From Magicicada septendecula (taxonomy: Eukaryota > Arthropoda > Insecta > Hemiptera > Cicadidae): a DNA stretch of 64,000 nucleotides. The position numbers and the translations under genes were made by a program. The stretch lies in the NCBI GenBank assembly GCA_034769895.1, contig CM068369.1:149445574-149509573 (forward strand). Direction: 5' to 3'. Below, one piece after another: positions 36,600 to 50,100 of the stretch (the first letter of the stretch is position 1; each line of letters starts with the position of its first letter). Below the pieces are notes generated by a model. That model searched no databases, had not been told where the DNA came from, and saw nothing but the letters and a program-made list of their open reading frames with translations.

Positions 36600-39500
36600 A
36601 ACGAAGCCACTAGACAATACGCAATTTCTACGCTTCAAAAAACAGCGGGAGCTTCGTGGTTACCGGATTCGTTCAAGAAAGGCCAACCTCGAATCCAGTT
36701 GACACAGGCGCAACAGTTTCCATTGTGCGACTCGACGTGGTGAAAAATCTCAAGCGATTCTGGTCCACTTGCAGCTTGCGAACAACTACTGGACGGCCTG
36801 TAAACGTGTTTGGAAAAGTGGAGATACACCTACGCCTTCGTCGACTTGTGTTTAATCATCAAGTACTTGTTGCGGACATTGTAGATGAAGCAATTCTTGG
36901 TGTGGACGTTATGAACGCATACGGATTTATAGTCGACTTCAAAAAGAATGTCTTCAGAATCGGAGGAGAAAAGCTATAGCTCTCCACAATGACTACATCA
37001 TAAAAATCGATGGACGTCATAAACCAAGTGGCGGTAACTGTTCCGCCCAACTACGAAAAGATCATCATGGTTAGAACTGCGGTAGATACTAGGGGGAACC
37101 AGTGCTCTATATTCGAAACCCAAGGTAGTCACCACACCGGGCATACTAATTACTTGAAGATTAGTAAACCTGATGAAACCGGAAATGTGCCTATTACGTA
37201 GAGTGCAAATATTTTGGATCAAGCTGTCACTTTACAAAGCAATACGCTCCTAGCCAAATTGACTCCTGTGGCCTGGGTAGCCGGAATGACGCAACGAAGA
37301 CCCAGTGCTTCGGATAATTCCAAATTACCAGAGGAAAAGCAAAAATTATTGAACAGATCTTCTAACGACCTCTCAAGTGGTGAGGTAAAAGAACGCAGAC
37401 GGTTTTTACATGAATTCAAAGATTTGTTTTGCAGTTCGGGGACAGTCACTGGGAAGAACCTCTCTTTTACAACATCGCATCAAATCAATACCGGGGACAC
37501 AACGACGATACGCCAAACTCCTCGAAGGCCTCCATTATCTAAGCAAGAGGAAATGTCTCGGTTAGTATAGGACATGTTGACAGACGGAGTAATCGAGCCT
37601 TCGTCAAGGGCTTGGTCTTCTCCGGTAGTGCTGGTAGCTAAGAAGGTTGGTGGATTGGGTTTCTGCGTAGACTACCGGAGGTTAAATGACGTTACAAAGA
37701 AAGACTGCTATCCATTACCTCGCGTTGACCATACACTCGACACATTGTCCTGAGCACAGTGGTTTTCCACATTGTACATGAAGACTGGATATCGGCAAGT
37801 GGGTCTTCATCAAAAAGACAAGGAAAAGACCGGTTTGACGACCCCAAGTGTCTTATTACAATTTAACGTCATGCCATTTGGACTCTGTAATGCACCGGCA
37901 ACATTTGAAAGATTGATTGACCTGGTACTCCGAGGCTTGACGTGGAAAACTTGCCTTGTTTACTTAGACAATGTCATAGTTATCGGGAAGACTTTCAAAG
38001 AACATTTGGAAAACCTTAAGGAGGTTCTAACTAGAACTGACGGTGCACAACTGAAGCTGAGCCCAAAGAAGGGTTCTCTATTCCAGAAGGAAGTACAGTA
38101 TCTGGGCCATCTGGTTTCGCCAGCGGGTGTTAGCATGGATCCTAATAAAGTAGACACCGTAAGAGACTGGCCAGTGCCGAAGAGTAAACACGAAGTTTGG
38201 AGTTTCCTGGGGTTATGCTCATATTACAGACGTTTTTTGAAAGGCTTCGCAACTATTGCTGAACCACTACATGAGCTAACGGAAAATAAACGAATCTTCC
38301 AGTGGTCGCTGGAGTGTGATCAAGCATTTAGGACTTTGAAAATTGCATTATGTTCACAGCAAATTCTCGCTTTTCCCGTTTCCGACGGGAAGTACATGAT
38401 AGACACACACGCAAGCAATACTGGTCTAGGAGCAGTTTTGTTTCAAGTGCAGAACGGTGAAGAACGAATAATAGCGTATTACAACAAGACGCTTACTATA
38501 CCAGAGAGAAATTATTGTGTTACTAGAAGAGAATTGTTGGCAACTGTCCGAGCTTTGGATCTCTTCCATAAATACCTCTATGGGAGAGAGTTTTCACTAC
38601 GTACCGATGATGCCGCGCTTGCATGGCTCTTGAGATTTAAAAATCCGGAAGGACAGTTGGCAAGGTGGCTCGAACGTCTGCAAGAGTACAACTTAAAGGT
38701 ACAACATCGACAGGGGCGCCTGCATGGTAATGCGGATCGCTTATCACGAAGACCGTGCCCGGAAGACTGCCGACATTGCCAAAGAAAGGAAGAACAAAAC
38801 TCAAGCGAACATGTTTAAGCCATCACTGTAAATTTCCTGGCAGACGGCTGGACAACACAAGACTTTCGGCAACAACAGATGACTGATAAAAAATTGGAAC
38901 GATCTTGATGGCAAACGAGGGTGGTCGACGCCCGGATTGGCAAGATATCTGCCATGGTTCCGAAGTGCTGAAGGGCTACTGGGCACAATGGGAATCTCTT
39001 AACTTAGAAAACGGATTGCTGAAAAGGGCTTGGAAAACTGCAGATGGACGAGACGTGGTCATGCAGTTGATAGTTACCCAAAGTAAAGTGCAGTCTGTTT
39101 TGAAGGAGATGCATGATGGAACATCTGGAGGCCATCTTGGCGTTAACAAAACTCTTGACAAAATACGGAAGCGATTCTATTTTCTTCATCTTCGCCACGA
39201 CGTAGGTGAATGGGTTCGGACGTGTGAAATATGAGCTGCAAGCAAGGGCCCTCAAGCCAGAAGCAGGGGTAAAATGAGACAGTATAACGTTGGACTGCCT
39301 TTCGAGAGAATTGCCATAAGCATTGCTGGACCATTCCCAGTTACTGAAGATGGAAACCTGTACATCATGGTTGTAGGTGACTACTAGGTGGGTGGAAACC
39401 TACGCAATTCAAAATCAGGAGGTTACCACTGTGGCGAAGGAGTCAGTTCACAACTTCTATTGCCGTTATGGAACCCCTATGGAAATCCATACGGATCAAG

Positions 39501-40158
39501 GGAGATATTTCGAATCAGGAGTGTTTAAGAATTATGCCGTCTACTCGGAATTCGAAAAACCAGGACAACGTCTTAGCATCCTCAGTCGGACGGGATGGTT
39601 GACAGATTCAATAGGACACTTGAGCAGCATCTTTCGAAGGCTGTTGACGAGAACAAAACAGACTGGGACCAACGTATACCACTATTCCTCATGCCGAATA
39701 GATCATCAGTACACGACACAACCGGCATGACTCCAGCAAAATTGGTGTTTGGGCGGGAGATTCGTCTTCCTCGGGACTTAATGTTCGGATCACCTGAGAC
39801 TCAGTTCCAAGAGCCGCAGAATTATTCCTCGCAATTAGAAAACCAACTGCGAGAAATGACTCGCTTGATAAGAGGACGGCTGAAGATTGCCAGTGATAAA
39901 ATGAAAACTCGGTATGCCATTCGCAGCAATAATGTGTGTTTCCACAGGAGATCAGATTTGGTTGTTCTACCCAAAGCGCCGTCGTGGTTGTTCACCTAAG
40001 GTTCAGTCTAACTGGGAAGGACCCTACACTTTGAAAAAAGAATCAACGATGTTGTTTATCGGATTCAACAGGAAGGAGAGCGAAAGTTCAAGGTCGTCCA
40101 CCTAGATCGCCTGGCTAAGTATTACTTCAGAAACGGTTTGCTAGTTCGTGACTAACAG
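36600..40158 (+). pseudogene. pol: pol of E2 (protease, RT, RNase H, integrase), dead
   Basis: Domains in order: protease with VDTGATVSIV (about 36697) and EAILGVDVMN; RT N-part (37214-37570) ending at a TAG; RT core with SSPVVLVAKK, VMPFGLCNAPATFERL and YLDN at about 37961, where the second catalytic Asp of YxDD is Asn; RNase H with MIDTHASNTGLGAV, where a catalytic DTDAS Asp is His; then LHGNADRLSRRP. The integrase finger (HLGVNKTLDKIRKRF) has its last Cys changed to TGA (near 39233), and core pieces RWVETYAI, YGTPMEIHTDQG and DRFNRTLEQHL lie in several frames. Stops also lie at 37569 and 37752. The gene cannot be functional in replication. Confidence 0.88.
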
Positions 40159-40162
40159 GCTT

Positions 40163-40175
40163 AAGGAGGGGGCAG
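40163..40175 (+). promoter_or_regulatory. polypurine tract of E2
   Basis: AAGGAGGGGGCAG lies directly before the 3' LTR start TGGTACGAC, the position of the plus-strand primer in gypsy elements. Confidence 0.75.
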
Positions 40176-40684
40176 TGGTACGACATTACAGAACAATCTA
40201 TGTGTTTATCGAACGTTCCCGAGGGATCCGGAATATAATGCCTGTGTCGTACGTGACTCTCGACGCATTAGCTAGACTGTGTCAGTAGCCGGGCGAACTG
40301 TGTCAAGGCCGCAATTAATTACGTCGTACATACTGGCGCTAACGCGCAGTATGGAGTAATCTAGTAATTTAGGGCGCTATAACCAGTAATGAACGACGTT
40401 CAGTTCAGTTAGTATCGGCGATATTACTCTGTGAGTTCAAGTGGTTATTAATAAAGTGCTGTGTTTTATAATAGGGCGGTATATTGTAATACAACTGTGT
40501 TTTAATAATAGTTGACATTTATTTGCATGTGAACAATTTTTATTTGATTTGTTGTAAGAGGCTGTGTTGTTAATTACGAACTGTTTAACTGTGACAATAA
40601 CGCTGGTGATTACTGACTTAATTGGTGTCTTGTAATTTGTTTTCCACCTGCTACTTGCTCTACTTGCTCCTCGTCGTAGGTACA
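40176..40684 (+). repeat. 3' LTR of E2 (family B)
   Basis: 509 bp, starting TGGTACGACATTACAG (a mutated TGTTACGAC) and ending CGTCGTAGGTACA. It is similar throughout to the solo LTRs at 22744 and 45305, with a decayed TATAAC box near 40379 and a TTCAGTTCAGT initiator region. It is flanked by ATAT. Confidence 0.85.
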
Positions 40685-40688
40685 ATAT

Positions 40689-41724
<1,036 letters not shown>

Positions 41725-42169
41725 ATAGGCACGCGCAGTTCTGTTAAACAAACAGCGGTTACTGAGAAATACCGATTCACATTACATTTTCATTGAGAAT
41801 TGAAGCCAGAAAACTTTGACGCTATGTGTTGTGCAAGAACTGGCTATGTAAAATATTATTATTATTAAAACCTAATTTTAATTTCATACAGCTGAACAGT
41901 TCTAAATGTAATAGATGACTTACACTTTAAAGAGGGCGAGGTAACTTCTCATCTGTTTCCTCTTCCCTGTCAGCATTTTCATTGCGATCAAAACCACTAG
42001 CACTGGGGTCTGTGTTGATATCACTATCACTGCTGATATTATCACCATCCAAATCTGATGTGAAAACAATCTTGTCAATAACGTCTGACACTATCCCATC
42101 ACTTTCCCAGTAGCAGTCCTCTACCTCCCCAAACTTTTCTGCAGTACCGTACCCAGCCACTTTCAGTTA

Positions 42170-42612
42170 CCGACTTTATTGCTTGCTCAGGTATTTCAGT
42201 CAATTCCGTAAAATTAAGAATCCCATGACTGTTGCAATTTTGTATGTAGGTTTTATCTTTTTCCCATCCAAGTTCAATAGGATTGATGTATGTCCAGTAA
42301 TAGGAAGGAAACCGTGCAACAGTGTTATCTTGAAAAACATTGATTAATCTGGTACTGCTTTTTTCTGGGGTGGTGGAGGTCTATAATTTAAAAACGATGT
42401 TCATTTTCATACCTTCATCACAATTAATACCCTTATTTCACACAAATTGTATCATGTCGAGTTTTGTAGGAGACTTTGTCGGCATCTTTTCAGCAAAAAC
42501 AGAATGATACGGCGCAATGGCCATGACTATTATTGATTCCGGGGAATATTTAGCAACAACATATTCTCAACCCATTTTTAAAAATTTTCGTTGTTCGTAT
42601 GGCCATGACAGT
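42170..42612 (-). pseudogene. Tc1-like DDE transposase relic
   Basis: The minus-strand frames show, in order, EYVVAKYSPESIIVMAIAPYHS (written here as overlapping short blocks: SPESIIVM and APYHS), where relatives have an Asp-Asn before APYHS; EKMPTKSPTKLDMIQ; NKGINCDEGMKM; and a terminal YWTYINPIELGW block with the third acidic catalytic residue. The last part (42170-42300) is one open frame. The missing Asp and several stops show it is dead. The family is an insect IS630-Tc1-mariner (DDE_3-type) transposase; only the catalytic half remains. An acidic Ser/Asp-rich frame follows at 41927-42160 and may be its decayed tail. Confidence 0.62.
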
Positions 42613-43352
42613 CACCACTAATAATTCCCGAAAACTTTTAATTTGCACAAGGTACTTGTAACACACCATTACAATTCCTGTTTTTTTTTTTTTTAATTAA
42701 CACTTTACTTTTACTTCTACGCTTCAAGAAAAAGTTTCCTTTTCTCACATGTTTTAAGCCTTTTGCCGATGTAAAGAGTTTTCCTTTTAGGTGCATTTTC
42801 TTTGCTTTCTCCGTATTCAATGAAGCCTTTCGATTTATTACAGTAATACGCAGTTCGCTTTATTGATGGATTTTGTGGGTTGTCAGTGAGTTTTGTTGTT
42901 TTTCTTCATCACATTTTTCAGTTATATTAATCATTATTTCTCGACCTTTATTGTAAACAACGAAACTTATTTTTACTTTTTTGATGATCCTTGAAGAGCC
43001 ATTGTGAATAGATACCTACAAACAAACAAATAACAGAATAATTCACTCACTAAATGAAAGTAACTAAAAGTACTCCAAGCCTATAGGATAGTTCACAAAT
43101 TCGTATTCTTAATGTTACTATAACAAGTAACATTAAAAACCTACTACTACTTAAAAAGTACTAAGGTGGATACACAAAACCAATAATACGTAGTCTTTGA
43201 ACGCATTTAATACCGCAACGGTGAAAACCAGGTTGCAGTAATATTACAAAGTGTGTAATGACTAGTTGCGTTTGAGAGTGGATGCCAGTTTGCACTGTGA
43301 ACAGGATGTGGAAGCTGTCATGAATCGTTTGCCTTAACAAACAAACGATACT
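42613..43352. other. non-coding stretch
   Basis: It possibly includes further decayed N-terminal sequence of the transposase relic, but nothing can be defended. Confidence 0.45.
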
Positions 43353-43366
43353 AACACACACACACA

Positions 43367-43423
<57 letters not shown>

Positions 43424-43443
43424 TCTCCCTCCCTCTCCCTCTC
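43353..43443. repeat. compound (AC)n(CT)n microsatellite
   Basis: An AC tract passes into a CT tract and then CCCTCTCC variants. Arg/Glu ORFs on the complement are artefacts. Confidence 0.95.
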
Positions 43444-45300
43444 ACTCACTCATAACTTATCCCTTCGATGAGAGACACAGAGTTCTGTCTCATGCGACAC
43501 TTTATGTATATTAGAGGCTGCATGTCAGTCTGTACAATAATATTAAGCTCACTAGAATTACCTGCAGAAACTGCGGAAGATAAATAATAATGTCCATAGA
43601 AAATGTGTTACTTGGACAGTAGTTTTTAGTCTAATGTTTAGGAATATAAATTAAAGTAGAAAAATATAAACTATTTCTAATACAACGAAGAACCTATTGC
43701 AGTTACCGTTCTCTACCTATTAGAACTAAGAAGTTGAGAAAATACAATGCCACAGAAATAGTAATAAGCTGGCTGCTATACGCTGGGGAAAAATGTTATG
43801 TATCCTACAACACCGTACGCTTATTCCGTTTCTTGATAAAGTTATCAATATTGCTTTACTCTTCCACCAGAAAAATGTTGAACTTTTTGTCATACCAAAG
43901 TAATAAAAAATGTACTCTTCAACGTGCAGACAATTATAAATTCGCAACAACGGTAAAACATTTTAAACTAAGGTTCTCCATATTTATAGTTCTATACGAT
44001 AAAAAGCAGAAGAATTAAAGATTAGATTTTCCAAAATGCCTTTTAGCAGTTTTAGGGAGCTGCATTCTTTATAAGGACTAATGAAGTAAGCAATTAGATA
44101 CTTAAAATTACTTTTACAATAAGTATCAAGTGTAGTAAACATAGAATTCCACTGATATAGATATTTCTTCCATTATGCATTGCTTGGATAATTTGTTTCA
44201 TTAACGTACAATTTTGGAAGAATAAAAAATTCAGCTTTGAGAATATTTGGTGACAGAAATGTATTTCATTTATTTAATTAGTAACTTTTACAAAATATAA
44301 ATTAACTTCGAATTTCACTACCAGAAATAGGTGTTTGACTTATTCCTAAGTGAAGTAATTGAATGAGTTTAAATAACCAAATTATTAATACGTAAAAAGT
44401 TATCCTTCCAAATTACACAGTAACAGAAACAGAATTTACTTCTTTAGTATAAGTAATAGTCTACAAAAAAATTCATGATGAATATTATTCTTCAGCAGTG
44501 CTAATATTTGTAACTAAATAGTTTAAAATAATTGTTAAAGTGTTTACACACTTTTCACTGTACCTTCCAATAAATTCTATTGGCGATTGTCGCAACAAGA
44601 ATAAACTGGCTCGCTGTCTTTCCAATTTACAGATATTGAAGAAGGAAAGGAAAATGTAATTTCATTGCATTCAACATGTACCTTTGCCAGCACTGTAAAT
44701 CAGAATGGGAAAGACAGTAACGACAGCAGAACAAAACGTCGAAATCTGTGAACTCAGCAGAAAACTGAAAACGAACGGGTCAGCTTCAAATACAAATTTT
44801 ATCCTAATGTGATATCACGAATGTGTAGAATTGGTATGTTTATCATACCATCTACTTACCCACTAATAATCCGCTGTATTTTTAAAAATATTTTCTCTGT
44901 TCAGTTCATTTCATAGCATTAAATTCTTACTCTTTATTCTGGTTTTATCGTCTTCTTGAACTTATATACTAGAAATATTATGCAAGTTGTAGTTAACATC
45001 TAATATTAAATTGCATACCTTAAAATATGTTATATTTTAATATTACCCTTGGTTTACGAAATCTAAAATATATTAGATGTTACATGTCTGTCTCATCGTA
45101 GATTCATATTCAAACACCAACAGGTAAGAATATAACGTCCGTATATTTTAATTAATGAGCATTTTTCCCTTGTTTCAAATGTACTTTCGTGGTTCTATTT
45201 TTGTTATTGATGTTAATTTCTTGTAGGTGTTCTGTCTACAAAAGTCATTTTATACCTCTTGTTTAGATCACTATCTGAATCATTATTAATAGATATTACC
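43444..45300. other. non-coding AT-rich stretch
   Basis: About 43990-44440 resembles about 3535-3990 (shared CAAAATGC and TTTAGCAG context). Otherwise no supported feature. Confidence 0.5.
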
Positions 45301-45304
45301 ATAT

Positions 45305-45866
45305 TGTTACGATATTACAGAACATACTACCAGTTTCTCAGCTATTCCAGCGGAGTCTAGTTGTAGTGTGCGTGTGAGTACGTCTTGCTGCTACTTTGAG
45401 ATGAGAGACAAGTACGTACAAAATAGTTGTCACGCGTCCACAACGAAACTTTTCCACACCATACCGGTCCGCGCGCGCTGGTTCACGGCCGCAATCAGTT
45501 ACGTTCTAGTGTTTTATAGTATACGTCTATTATTGAATATTCTGGAACCTCATCGGGGTATAAATACAAGTACTCAGCAACGCTCAGTTCAGTTTTGAGT
45601 CGCGATTTATTTCAGTGCGGTCCGAAGTAGTGTGGCAAAAATAATGTTATGTGCGGGACAGTTGTAATACAACTGTGTTTTGTATTAGTTGACATTATTA
45701 TTGCGTGTGAACAATTTTTATTTGATTTGTTGTATGAGACTATCTTGTTGATTACAAACTGTTTAATTGTGATAATTAAAGCTGGTGATTAGTGACTTAA
45801 TTGGTGCCTCGTACTTGTAATTTTGTTTTCCACTGTACCCAACGACGATCACTGACCGTCGTAACA
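45305..45866 (+). repeat. solo LTR, family B
   Basis: 562 bp from TGTTACGATATTACAG to CCGTCGTAACA, related to 22744-23328 mainly downstream of the TATA box. The 5' part is the most diverged. TATAAATACAAGTACTCAGC at 45559 and the initiator A at 45586 keep the family spacing. It is flanked by ATAT (45301-45304) and GTAT (45867-45870), the same imperfect pair as at 22744. No internal sequence remains. Confidence 0.88.
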
Positions 45867-45870
45867 GTAT

Positions 45871-46867
45871 CATTACCTACTGCATTCTTTGTAAGGATAA
45901 TAACAAATTTCAGCTTTCTACATGAATTTATATTATACTCTTTCTTCGTTAATGTGCTAAAGATATATAACTTTGGACATGTATAACACCTGTAAGTATT
46001 TCGTCTGATCTCACTATTCCCATGTTTTCCCTAATCATCCTTTTTCTCAATTTTGCATTAAAATCTCCATTGAAGCTTGTTTTTTGTTTCTTTTTTTGTT
46101 TTAGGTTACAACAAATAAATGTATAGTACTTTCTCCCAATTTTTTACATAGTAAAACATTTGTTGAATTACTTTACTAGATTCAAGAAACAAAATTACAA
46201 GTAACAACGAGATTTTCAGAAGATTTAATATTAAAATATATAAATCTTTAAGACAACAAAGGAATCCGTTAGCGTATTGTCATTATGGTATTTGTTCCAT
46301 TGACAACGGCTATTAGAGACGTTGTGTTGGCCACAGATTGTTTCTTGTACGCGTATGTCAAACAGTTTACATATACAACCGACTCTGCTACTCCTAAGAT
46401 ATTTTGTATGAAAAATAGTTGCCTAGCTGCTATAACAAAAAAAGCAATACCGTCTGGATAACTAAACGTTTAGAGAAAAAAATCAGTACTCACGTAATAT
46501 TTTCAGTAGTAAGTAAAAAGACCACAGACATTTTAGTTATATTATGAAGTAGAAAGCAAAAATTCGGACAAGCATCATCATAAAACTATCAAACAGCCTA
46601 TATGATTTTCTACTAAAAGGAAGAAGACTTCCAGACAAATATGTGAAACACTAATCCAATACTACATGGTAATTTTAAGATACTAATAATAATGAAAAAC
46701 ACGATTTTTACAATTTACAACAAAATTAAAAATACCTGGGCTTAATAACACGAGATGATAAATAAAATAAATTTAATTGTAGACTTAACGGAATAATTAC
46801 TGAGTTAATAAAATATGGCGGCACATTATTCCATTTACGAATTCTCTTTTTTATAAATAACGTTTTG
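45871..46867. other. non-coding AT-rich stretch
   Basis: Nothing supported before the LINE relic. Confidence 0.5.
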
Positions 46868-48165
46868 ATGGAAAACAAAATTCCAAAATAATGGAAGCGG
46901 GCGGAAGCGTTTCGTTATAAAAAAGGAGATATAACAGATCCAAATAATTAGGGAGGAATAAGCTTGCTGGGCTCAACGTACAAAATATATACAAGAATTT
47001 TCAATGAGAGATTAAGGCTCATTACAGATGCATTACTTCTTGAAGAGCATATAGGTTTTAGGAAGGGTAGGTCGACTGTGGATGCATTGTTTGTGTTACG
47101 ACAGATAACAGAGGAAAGGCGGGAGTATAACCAGGAAACGTATATCGCTTTTGTTGATTTGGAAAAAACATTTGTTAATGCAGCCGTCAAAAGTTATGGA
47201 ATATTATGGATAGAAGAAGATATCCACAGCATTTAATAAATTCAGTCAAGGTCCTTTATAAAAGTACATCTGTAAGACCTGGATCTGAATGGTAGGCTCT
47301 CAGTTGACATTCCAGTAAATAAGAAGTTAGGCTGGGATGCTGTGTTTCCCCAACCTTGTTTAATATATACATTGACGACATGTTGAGAGCGTGGAAATCA
47401 AGAGTGACTTCGGGAATACAGCTTATCAAATCTATTTTTATGGATTCCCTGCTATATGCGGATGACATATTAATTATTTAAGACAATGAGGATGATTTAC
47501 AAAAAGGTATGTTTCAATTACAAGAAGTGGCAAGAGAGAACTCACTGATAATTCCATTAAGAATGACCAAAACCATGGCATTTAAAGGTAAATATCCTGT
47601 GAGGATTAAGATAATTATAAACAACAGTACTTTAGAACAAGTGAGCCGCTTCAAATATCTTGGCTGTGCAGTAAGCTATGAATCTGAATATCATATAAGA
47701 GAGAAGATAAATAAATTTAGGAACATTTGTAGTACGCTTCATAGAAATCTTAGAAATAAAAAAAGACGCAGCACAAGGATTAAATTTTTTAGGACAATTT
47801 CAATATCCACATTGATTTATGCGAGTGAGGCGTGGTTCATAACAAAAAAGAAAAGCGGCAAGATTCAGTGTACTGAAATGCAGTTTAATTGAAATATTTT
47901 AAATTATTCATTGCAAGATAGAATAAGTAATGAGGATATCAGAGCAGAACTAGAATTAAATGATATAAATTAAATTATTTCAATTTACAGAAGACAATGG
48001 TGGGATCATCTGCAAAGAATGACAATGGATCGACTGCCTAAAGCGGCACTGAACTATTGGTAGAACATACGTTGATCGTCCGAGGATGAAATGGGTGCCG
48101 GGACAGGTTTATATAACCTAAACCTTGAAGAGGAGTAGAAGAAGAAGAAGATTTACAAGGAAAAA
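46868..48165 (+). pseudogene. non-LTR retrotransposon (LINE) RT relic
   Basis: Decayed reverse transcriptase of a non-LTR element, in several frames. Seen: YKKGDITDPNN then GGISLLGSTYKIYTRI (fingers/palm start), IGFRKGRSTVDALFVLRQIT, AFVDLEKTF (motif A), SPTLFNIYIDDML (motif B region), LLYADD (catalytic motif C, about 47450), FKYLGCAVS (thumb), and a C-terminal WWDHLQRMTMDRLPKAAL tail. This layout fits Jockey/RTE-type LINEs; the endonuclease and 5' half are absent, as in 5'-truncated insertions. It ends near a GAAGAAGAAGAAG-like tail. Frameshifts and stops (e.g. 47236, 47478) make it dead. Confidence 0.82.
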
Positions 48166-48570
48166 ACGGGAAAATGGTATAAGAATACAGCTACAATTAA
48201 GGAATTAATTACGGGGAGATGATGAATATTAACGTACTGTTTAACATGAATATTGAGCAAGTTTTTCAAACTAGTGATTTGAAAACAAATGAAACCGGAG
48301 ATTGTAATAAAGAATATTTTCAGATTTGCAAAAATTTTTCAGATTTCTTATCACACTGTCCAAATGAACTACATCAAAGATTATTGCAAAAATATAATCT
48401 AAGATATGTAAGATTTTTACAAAGGTAAAACAAATATAAACGGAATTTATATTGATAATGGAACTGTGTGATAATGAAATTGCAATATTTGCAGGCTCCT
48501 AGATACTTGGCAGCTCAGTGTCAATCAGTAGAATGACCTAAGACATTATACATAGGATAGGACAGACATT

Positions 48571-49109
48571 CCAAAAAGTTAGGATACGAAGGTAAGAAAA
48601 ATTACTGAATATATATTTTATTATTTAATAATCATATAAGTTAAAAGTAATATAAGATTTAGTTTATATAAAGTTTATTCAAACACTGATAAAAAAAAAT
48701 ATAGCAGAGAAATTGTTATTATCGAATCAGCAAACGATTGTCCATACAATAGCTAACAAATCGTTTGCCAATACTTCGCCTTCTAGAAACCCGAATACAA
48801 TGAGCGCATTACTATTGCTGAGAACTACCGAGTGTTCTGTCACACTTATTTGTACCGTACGACAAACGTGTTGGTACATTACGTCTCTACAGAATTCACA
48901 ATAAATTAAATTTAATGAATCCTTGAATCCTCGTTGCTGCCGTATTGTCTTAAGAGGCGAGCTAATAAGATTAATGTTTCCTATCATTGTCTAATCATTG
49001 TAAATTTAGAGTTTCATTAAGTGCAAGATATTATAAATTATGAAATAAAATTTTAGATCTGTAGCACGTCTTTTGTTTAGTATAATTCAATTACAGTAGT
49101 TTGCACAAA
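48571..49109 (+). repeat. dispersed repeat, copy 2
   Basis: Aligns along about 530 bp with 20421-20952 in the same orientation; the core at 48746-48785 is almost identical. It lies next to the Penelope-like fragment but is not part of its recognisable 3' end. Confidence 0.75.
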
Positions 49110-49144
49110 AGGCTATAAGATTATAGCCTTAGCAGAAGTTCAGG

Positions 49145-49545
49145 GTGATTCAGAAAGCGCTTTTACAAAATATCACTATTGTTTGACGACTGGGAACACT
49201 AAGTTTTTTATAGGTAAAATCGTAAAGATTTACCTTACAGCCTAAACCGGCTTTCACCTTTAGAAGGCTTCATCAGAGGCTGCCGTAGGTAGCGCTGTCC
49301 GTCTTGTTGTTGGCGACGGGATAGTTTTTCGAAAGATGGATGCTGTGTGTGTGTGTGTGTGTGTGTGGTGAGATGTGTTCGAATAATGCGTGCGATTTGA
49401 ATTGTGTCTGTTCGTTCGTTTTTATTTGTTTTTGTGTGTTTGTATATTTCTAATTGTTCTAGAGTGTCTAGTTTTCGGCTTTTTGTGGCTTTTACAACTT
49501 TGAAAAAATATATAAATTTATTCAGATGACTTACCGAGTCGGTTG
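49145..49545 (-). mobile_element. Penelope-like element, 3' fragment
   Basis: The minus-strand frame 49545-49235 has LNKFIYFFKVVKATKSRKLD then TLEQLEIYKHTKT, the C-terminal part of the GIY-YIG endonuclease domain typical of Penelope-like elements. This is followed by a (TG)n expansion and a tail PLMKPSKGESRFRL. Downstream sequence (49237-49190) matches both arms of the palindrome at 57339-57578, which marks the element's 3' region. RT and the GIY-YIG catalytic block are absent, so it is a 5'-truncated copy abutting the end of a mariner-like gene. Confidence 0.65.
49238..49282 (-). ncRNA. hammerhead-ribozyme-like motif (Penelope type)
   Basis: 45 nt on the minus strand: stem I CAGCCT pairing with AGGCTG; core CTGATGA; stem II GCCTT/AAGGT-like arms around CTA, with one unpaired purine next to the core; core GAA; minimal stem III AGCC/GGTT; cleavage after T17 (between 49244 and 49243). 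Penelope-like elements are known to carry minimal hammerheads. The copy at 57411-57455 has different but still complementary stem I bases, which supports the fold. It overlaps the last codons and stop of the frame above. Activity is unproven; a stem III this short suggests dimer or folding help. Confidence 0.68.
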
Positions 49546-50100
49546 AGGTACCAATTTCAAGCACAACACATCACGGTTTTCATCAAACAGGCATTTTATT
49601 TTAACACAACCATCATTTGTGATACGGCACACATCCCACACGAAGTCAATTTCATTCCAATCTCGAGCCAATACGTTGGGTGTTATTTCTGGAACTGCAG
49701 CGTAAATGCTATTTCTCAGCTCAGGGAGATCAGCAGGTAAGGGTGGAACAAACGCTCGAACATTACTGAATCCCCAGAATAATAAGTCAAGAGGGGTTAA
49801 ATCTGGGGAGCGAAGTGGTCATGCAATAGTCCCTGAATGACCAATCCAACGACCTGGAAATTGGATACAAAGGAAATCCCGAACGTTCGCTGAAGTGAGG
49901 CGGTGCCCCGCGTCGTGCTGGTAGTAAAGCCGGCGATCGTGGTCATCTTCAACTAACCGTAGAATGAGGAAATTTTCAAGCATATCCAGATGCACGATAC
50001 CGTTTACGTTTTTGTCCACAAAAAAGCAGACCATACACTTTAAATTTGTTGATGGCACAGAAACACTTTTGGGCTGTCACGTCACGCTCATGCTGGAATT
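49546..50100 (-). pseudogene. mariner/Tc1-like transposase, C-terminal half
   Basis: The minus-strand frame encodes HERD and CFCAINKFKVYGLLF, YYQHDAGHRLTSANVRDFL (second catalytic region), RWIGHSGTIA, LRSPDLTPLDLLFWGF (third catalytic region) and a DVCRITNDG tail, of an insect IS630-Tc1-mariner family. A stop replaces a Trp or similar codon just before PLRSPDL. The sequence breaks off at 50100 where the 8-kb element begins; the N-terminal half continues at 58100-58700 on the same strand. It is followed directly by the Penelope-like fragment. Confidence 0.75.

Larger units (their letters stand above)
30664..40684 (+). mobile_element. family-B gypsy element E2, decayed, with two nested insertions
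   Basis: It runs from TGTTACGACATCACAG (30664) to GTACA (40684) and is flanked by ATAT on both sides (30660-30663, 40685-40688). Internal order: truncated 5' LTR, coiled-coil gag start, minus-strand LTR insertion, gag middle, LTR-like insertion, gag zinc knuckle, protease, RT, RNase H, integrase, polypurine tract, 3' LTR. Without the inserts it is about 5.5 kb. Sequence style (YLDx, PSRAWSSPVVLVAKK-like, GHLGVNKT) places it with Ty3/gypsy elements of the 412/mdg1-like kind. Multiple stops and frameshifts make it inactive. Confidence 0.85.
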
